Shown here piece after piece: positions 58,644-64,000 of a DNA stretch of 64,000 nucleotides. This stretch comes from Akebia trifoliata. Its lineage: Eukaryota; Streptophyta; Magnoliopsida; Ranunculales; Lardizabalaceae. The position numbers and the translations under genes are program-made. The stretch's first letter is position 1, and every line of letters begins with the position of its first letter. The stretch lies in the NCBI GenBank assembly GCA_017979445.1, contig CM030714.1:17541892-17605891 (forward strand). The letters are read 5' to 3'. The notes beneath the pieces were generated by a model, which was not told where the DNA came from, did no database searches, and saw only the letters and a program-made list of their open reading frames with translations.

Positions 58644-60372
58644 TGTAGACACCCTATTTTTGCACTCACTTGATTAATCAACTCGTCAACCTGATCGCAA
58701 CAATTCCCAATGATGGATGTCTATTCCAATACTTTATTTTATTACCAGATATGTTTCAGAAATCCGGACGAGGTATCTCAAACTGACAAAGTCTTAGAAA
58801 CCACGCTACGCTAGAAAAATACGACCCGAGAAACATAGCAATCATCATCTTGCAGACCAAAGAGAAGCTTCACGATAAAAATCATTAAAAATGACCAAAT
58901 TACCAAAATACCCCTAACATCAAAACAACCTTAGAGCTTACGTTACGCTTAGGAAAACTCATTTAAACACATAAAATAACAAATCGAAACCAAATAAATT
59001 ATTTGGCCAATTTTCACAAAATTAGACAAAATTACGAAAATGCCCCTCATAAAGTTCACGATCATTTCATACAAAAAACTTCATAAATGATAAAAACCAA
59101 CATTCCCATTGAATTTCTTATGAAAAATTGATTCCAAAACATCCTGGAACATTGAAAAACAACTTAAAACATAAAATTTTCTCACTGAGGGCAAAACGAT
59201 AATTTTACAATTTTAATAATTAAAAATTTTAAAATTAATAAATAAATCATTAAATAATGTAAAATGAAACATTAATAAAATTAATTTAAAAAATTGACCA
59301 ATCAGGCTTTTAGGTAAAATTATTGATGGTTGCCAGGATATTTATTCAAGGACCCCTCCATCTAGGGGCCCAAAAAATTAAAGATATAATAAAAGGGGGT
59401 TCTCCAAAACTTAAAGTCAATCAAGTAAGACTAAAGTCATTCTTAAAGTCAATCAAGTAAGGCTAAAGTCAAGATATTAAAAGTCAACTAAGAAAGACTA
59501 AAGTCCATTAAAGCCAATCTAATAAGACTAAAGTCAAAACCCTAAATCAAAATCCTAATCTAAACTAATCAAGTCAATCTCATAAGACTAAAGTCAAAAC
59601 TCTAAATCAAAATCCTAATCTAAACTAATCAAGTCAATCTCATAAGACTAAAGTCAAAATCCTAAATTAAAACCCTAAAGACTAAGTCAATCTCATAAGA
59701 CTAAAGTCAAAATCCTAATTAAAATCCTAAAAGAAATCATAATCAAACCCTAATTCTTCTAAAAAACTCTATAAATAGGAGCCTCCACACCCTATTTTCG
59801 TATATAAAAAAAATCCTAGAAAAAATAGGTGAAAAAGCCTCTACAACCTTCCCAAAACCCTAATTTTGAAGTCCCAACTCCTTACCTAACACCCATACTT
59901 CGATTTTAACCTGAAAAACACCTAGAAGTCTTTCAAAAACACCCCAAAATCGATAAAAAATTCAAAGAATCCAAATTCAAGAAAGAGATACCTTTCCTTG
60001 AAGATCAGAAATCAGATCCGGAGACAGAACGAAGTAAGGAGTACGGTACAAGGAGTAGTTTCATCATATCTGAGGGAATAGAACCTTTGCGTATCGAACG
60101 TAAAATTTCTGTTATTTTTTATCTAGGTTTTGTCATTAGCAATGTAGTCTTATTTGAGATAAGTAGACACCAGCATTGACCGGGAGGGGTTGGTGCCTAA
60201 CACCTTCCAACCCCGTAATGTGATCCCCGGATTCAGTTTTTCTGTAGTAGATTAGTTTTTTATCCATTTAGAGTCAGTATTCAGATCCTAGACCGAAATA
60301 ACTAGGTGGCGACTCCTAAACCTCAAAGGTCAAAAGCGGATCCGCACACCCCGCGGATCGAGGGCGCTTTCA
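58644..60372 (+). mobile_element. Solo LTR nested in element F, 1,729 bp, TSD CCAGC
   Basis: Starts TGTAGACACCCTATTTTTG and ends GAGGGCGCTTTCA, the same family as elements F and G. It is flanked by identical pentamers: CCAGC at 58639-58643 and 60373-60377. The TATA box is TATAAATAG at 59770-59778. Its internal 'agtcaatcaagtaagacta' tract (59410-59720) has a different unit arrangement from the other copies. Confidence 0.92.
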
Positions 60373-60399
60373 CCAGCTCAAGTACTCAATGTTAAAAAT

Positions 60400-60495
60400 A
60401 AAATCACTCGTTCAGAAGTTTGAGCCCAACTAGGGCAGATCAGTTATCATTAAAGAGACCTTACAAGGCAAAGCATTAACTAACCTCAATCAAAT
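60400..60495 (+). pseudogene. Element F: Tat/Ogre-type integrase C-terminal remnant
   Basis: The plus strand reads FEPN, stop, GRSVIIKETLQGKALTNLNQI. This aligns with 'F-PNWEGPYVVKE-LPGGAL-L-DLD' at the integrase C-terminus and with the fragment in element G at 34668. Further on, around 60670-60725, 'tcgaactacgtttagacctgat...gggtacgtaggcaacc' is a phrase typical of the pol end and 3' region in this group. Confidence 0.68.
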
Positions 60496-62227
60496 TATGT
60501 GATACCTCATTTAAGGAGGCCTTTCTTTAATCGTTGCACTTTTCCCAATCTCACCCGTTTTCAAAAATATATATATATATTTTTTCCTTCGCTAGCCCCT
60601 CTATCCAATATGAAAAGATAACCATTTTTTTTTCTAAACCACACCAACCAACCAACCTAGGAGAGGGTATTTCGAACTACGTTTAGACCTGATCCCAAAC
60701 TAAATTGGGGTACGTAGGCAACCTGAAAAGTTACTTCATGCCCAGTTCAAAGAAAAAAAATGAATAAAGAATGGAGTATTTTTCAAAGAAAAATCTCTCA
60801 TCCAGAGTATAGAAGAAAGAAAATCAAGAATGTCAAACTAAGGGCTTTTTTTTTTTAAATAAAAAAAATCAAAGAAAAAAAAGATACTTAGAAATGGAGA
60901 GTACATTAGACTAGTGGCATTTTTTTTGGGATTTTGAACCATATATCCTTTCTTTCTAAACCCTCATAAGCCCACCTAAAAAGTCCTCCTGGGTATTACA
61001 TAAAATGGTCAAGGGAAGTTCGTGCTATCGCTAATAAGGATCTCTTAATGAAGAAAAGTAAAAGCTTGCTAAATTCAAAACTCGTAAGGACGATTTAGGC
61101 AAAAGTCAAGGTAAAAAGAAAAAAAAATCAAAGCTCGTTAGATTGAAAATCCGAAAGGACGGTCTAAGCAAAAAGAAGAGTATATAAAAAATAAAAATAA
61201 AATTCCTAACCTACTAGATTGAAAATCCAAAAGGACAATTCTGACAAAAGTTAAGGCACCGTCAAAGAAGAATCCGAGAGGAGAATCTAAGAAACTTCCT
61301 TCAAGGCTTATGCCGCTGTAGAAAGATCAGACGAAGGACAATATCAAAGTAAAAGTTGTTAAAAATTTTGAAGACATCGAAACCATCTTTGATTTTTGAA
61401 GGAATGTTCATATGAATAAATGATCTGAAAGAGAGAAAGACAGATTAATTTCAAACTTCGAAAGAAAAATCCAAACTTTCAATATTTATCAAATTTTGAG
61501 TATTTCAAATAATGTTCATCTATTCAAAGTTGCACATATGATGCTCTTAAGAGTCTCAGAATTTCAAAGGATTAGGTCACTTGAGTCAAGCATGTTCATC
61601 TATTCTTTGTCATCTTTAAATAAAGGCATTTTTTTTATCTCAGTCGTAAAAGTTCTTGTTATGTTTCATGTGTTCAAATTGTCTGTTGAGCAATCTCGAC
61701 CTAATAAAAATTAACCATCTCAATAAATCCAGATATTGTCAAATCAGGTTTATCAAAAAGAAAGAAATTCTGATTTAAAGATCGTTTTGAAACATGTGCC
61801 TAAAGAGAATGAGATGCCTAATATGTTTTGAACAGAAGTTTTCAAGGATTTTCTTTTTAAACTTTCTTTCCATTAGTGTTAATTCAATTTTTTTGTTTGA
61901 GGATAAAAGTATCGCAGATCTTTTCCTAGAGATTTTCTCAACCTTTAAGTTTTATTCTACTCAGAATTTTTTCAAATTCATTTATTCTTTCTCGAATTTA
62001 TTATTTCCCAGATTTATTCCCAGATTCATTCATTATTTCCATGATTCTTTCTAAATTCACTAATTATTTCTCAGATTTATTCATTCCTAGATTCAATAAT
62101 TCTTTTCCAGATTCATCATTATTTCCCAGATCTGTTCATTCCCAGATTCAATCTTTCTTTTTCTTACTTTCTCTTTCCCAAATTTATTCATTCTTTCTCA
62201 AATTCATCCACTCTCTCCCAGATTTAT
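60496..62227 (+). mobile_element. Element F: 3' untranslated internal region
   Basis: Includes degenerate 'gattgaaaatccgaaaggac...taagcaaaa' units at 61060-61290 and a 'cccagattcattcattattt' type repeat at 61970-62227, both paralleled in element G. Short frames at 61496-62349 are low-complexity and judged non-coding. Confidence 0.65.
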
Positions 62228-63029
62228 TCATTTTGCTCAATTGCCGCCAAGGATTATCTTGGATTTTGTTCAGATGCCGCCAAGGATTATATTGGATTTT
62301 GCTTAGTTACCGCCAAGGGTTATCTTGGATTTTACTTAGTTGCTGCTAAGGGTTATCTTGGATTTTGCTCAGATGCCACCAAGGGTTATCTTGGATTTTG
62401 CTCAGCCAGTTACCGCCAAGGGTTTGCTCGTATTATGCTCAGCCAGTTATCGTCGAGGGTTTACTCAGATTATGCTCAGCCAGTTGTCGCCGAGGGTTTG
62501 CTTGGATTATGCTCAGCCAGTTGCCGCCGAGGGTTTGCTCGGATTATGTTCAGCCAGATGCCGCTGAGGGTTTGCTCAGATTATGCTCAGCCAGTTGCCG
62601 CCGACGGTTATCTCGAATTTTGCTCAGTTGCCGCCAAGGGTTATCTTGGATTTTGCTCAACCAGTTGTCGCCGAGGGTTTGCTCGGATTATGCTTAGTCA
62701 GTTGCCGCCGAGGGTTTGCTCGAATTATGCTCAGCCAGATGCCACCGAGGGTTTGCTCGGATTATGCTCACCCAGTTGCCACCGAGGGTTATCTCGGATT
62801 TTGCTTAGTTGCCGCCAAGGGTTAACTTGGATTTTACTCAGATGCCGCCAAGGGTTATCTTGGATTTTGCTCAGTTGCCGCCAAGGGTTATCTTGGATTT
62901 TGTTCAGTTGCTGTCTAGGGTTAACTTGGATTTTGCTCAGTTGCCGCCAAGGGTTATCTTGGATTTTACTCAGTTGCCGCCAAGGGTTATCTTGAATTTT
63001 GCTCAGTTACCGCCGAGGGTTTTCTCAAA
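62228..63029 (+). repeat. 33/37-bp minisatellite, 23 units (element F)
   Basis: Twenty-three units related to those at 35657-36140. Units 1-5, 12 and 17-23 are the 33-bp type (ttttgctcagttgccgccaa...). Units 7-11 and 13-16 are a ~37-bp type with an extra 'ccag' after 'gctcag' and with 'gagggtttgctcggattatg' at the end; unit 6 is transitional. Alternation of the two types within one array points to unequal exchange or slippage after the variant arose. Confidence 0.92.
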
Positions 63030-63215
63030 ATTATGCTCAGTTTATGCTTAAATTATACTCAGATTATGTTCAGTTATGCTTAGATTATGTTTAGTTTATG
63101 CTCAGTCTATGCTCAGTCTATGCTCAGATTATACTCAATTATGCTTAGTCTATGCGCAGTTTATGCTCAAATTATGCTCAGTTTATATTCATTTTATGCT
63201 CAGATTTTACTCAGT
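63030..63215 (+). repeat. Short-period 'ttatgctcagt' repeat tract (element F)
   Basis: About 13 variants of 'tatgctcagttta' / 'tatgctcagatta' in tandem, longer than the counterpart at 36141-36270. Confidence 0.85.
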
Positions 63216-63521
63216 TCTAACTTAAACTCTTTGAAATTTATCTCAGATTTTAAGTCACACATTTGCACAGTTGTTACATCAGTCAAGGAGAAATTTCTAA
63301 AATTCAAGGATCTGACACTGCCAGTGAGAGCTCGCGCTCAAGGACCTGACATTTTTTTTAGTTCGGGGAGAACTTTACCCTCAAGGATCCAAACACACCA
63401 ACGAATTGTTAAATCAAGTTGCAAAATGAACTGTCACTAGCTTTTGCATTCGGATATCGCATTATCTACCAAAATAGATTTGTTATCAAGTTTACTTCAA
63501 TCCTCTGCCAAAGAAGGGCAT
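63216..63521 (+). mobile_element. Element F: last internal segment and PPT
   Basis: Near-identical to 36271-36575 of element G. It ends in ccaaagaagggcatc (63507-63521), the polypurine tract directly before the LTR. Confidence 0.72.
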
Positions 63522-64000
63522 CTGTAGACACCCCATTTTTTCATCGCTTGATTAATCAACTCGTCAACCCGATCGCAACGGTTCCCAATGATGGATGTTT
63601 ATTCTAATGCTTTATTTTGTTACCAGATATGTTTCAGAAATCCAAATAAGGTATCTCGAACTGATAAAATTGTAAAAATCACGTTACACTAGGAAAATAT
63701 GACCCCCAAAAACTTAGAAATCATCATCTTTCAGACAAAAAGAAGCTTCACGATAAAAATCACTAAAAATTGACCAAATTACCAAAATACCCCTAACATC
63801 AAAACAACCCTAGAGCCTACATTACACTTAGGAAAATCCTCTCTAAATACATTAAACAACAAATCGAAATCAAATAAATTATTTCGCCAATTTTCATAGA
63901 ATTTGACAAAATTACGAAAATGCCCCTCATAAAGTTCACGACCATTTCACACAAAATTTTTTATAAATAACATAAACCAATATTTTCATTAAATTACTTA
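63522..64000 (+). mobile_element. Element F: 3' LTR, cut off by the window end
   Basis: Starts TGTAGACACCCCATTTTTTC. Only the first 479 bp are present. It shares the 'aacttagaaatcatcatctttcagac' and 'ggaaaatcctctc' variants with the 5' LTR at 41196. By analogy it should end about 1.25 kb beyond the window. Confidence 0.88.

Noticed and set aside
62435..62995. 186-codon frame and its overlapping neighbours
   Set aside because: They are translations of the 33/37-bp minisatellite, open in several frames at once, with no non-repeat domain.
1..64000. tRNA, rRNA, snoRNA or organelle-derived insert
   Set aside because: I saw no cloverleaf with A and B boxes, no rRNA-like conserved stretch and no organelle gene motif. 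A tRNAscan/Infernal run would be needed to exclude them fully.
1..64000. A complete autonomous transposon or an undescribed multi-gene system
   Set aside because: Every recognisable pol or transposon gene here is truncated or stop-riddled, and only one intact cellular gene is present, so no gene system can be argued.

Overview
The window looks like AT-rich, heterochromatin-like intergenic DNA from a flowering plant, probably a eudicot. The species cannot be fixed from sequence alone. Evidence for a plant: one intact LEA_2 (NDR1/HIN1-like) gene, Athila, Tat/Ogre and Tekay/Del-like Ty3/gypsy retrotransposon remains, a Ty1/copia LTR, hAT-type MITEs and many poly-A and AT microsatellites. Only one complete protein-coding gene is supported (minus strand, 13.67-14.33 kb); nearly everything else recognisable is transposable-element debris.

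Layout. 0-8.0 kb: a degenerate ~150-bp tandem array, then three stacked minus-strand Athila-type fragments: integrase tail 2.88-3.18 kb, LTR 3.18-4.47 kb with 3' internal DNA to ~5.8 kb, and a second LTR ~5.8-7.14 kb with its 3' internal DNA. 8.0-10.6 kb: a LINE C-terminal remnant and a partial long LTR. 10.6-15.5 kb: a copia LTR, a (TA)n tract, the LEA_2 gene with TATA box and poly-A signal, and a hAT-like MITE. 15.5-18.8 kb: a complete solo LTR with perfect target-site duplication (TSD). 18.8-24.5 kb: mostly unrecognised DNA with a 771-bp inverted-terminal-repeat element carrying internal tandem repeats. 24.5-28.0 kb: a second solo LTR with perfect TSD, next to a 1.09-kb tandem duplication. 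28.0-34.6 kb: dispersed repeats, an inverted MITE copy, a tiny poly-A insertion with TSD, a foldback element and a duplicated ~1-kb block.

34.6-64 kb is dominated by one Tat/Ogre-like family whose LTRs start TGTAGACACC and end GCGCTTTCA. Element G contributes an integrase tail, a 33-bp minisatellite, a polypurine tract (PPT) and a 3' LTR (36.58-38.34 kb). A solo LTR follows (39.5-41.1 kb). Element F then starts with a 5' LTR (41.2-42.9 kb) and primer-binding site (PBS), carries gag, an RT start and an integrase tail (57.3-60.5 kb), a second minisatellite, a PPT, and a 3' LTR running off the window end. F is interrupted by gene fragments (F-box-like, importin-beta), by a 9.68-kb non-autonomous minus-strand LTR element D (TSD GCATC), and by a solo LTR (TSD CCAGC). 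The 3' edge of G and the 5' edge of F carry the same 5-bp flank, ATTAC, which suggests they may be copies of one insertion joined by duplication.

No new defence, metabolic or regulatory system was found. The notable content is the nested transposon structure, the minisatellites held in two related 3' UTRs, and captured host-gene fragments. Identities and divergences are by-eye estimates; no alignment was computed.
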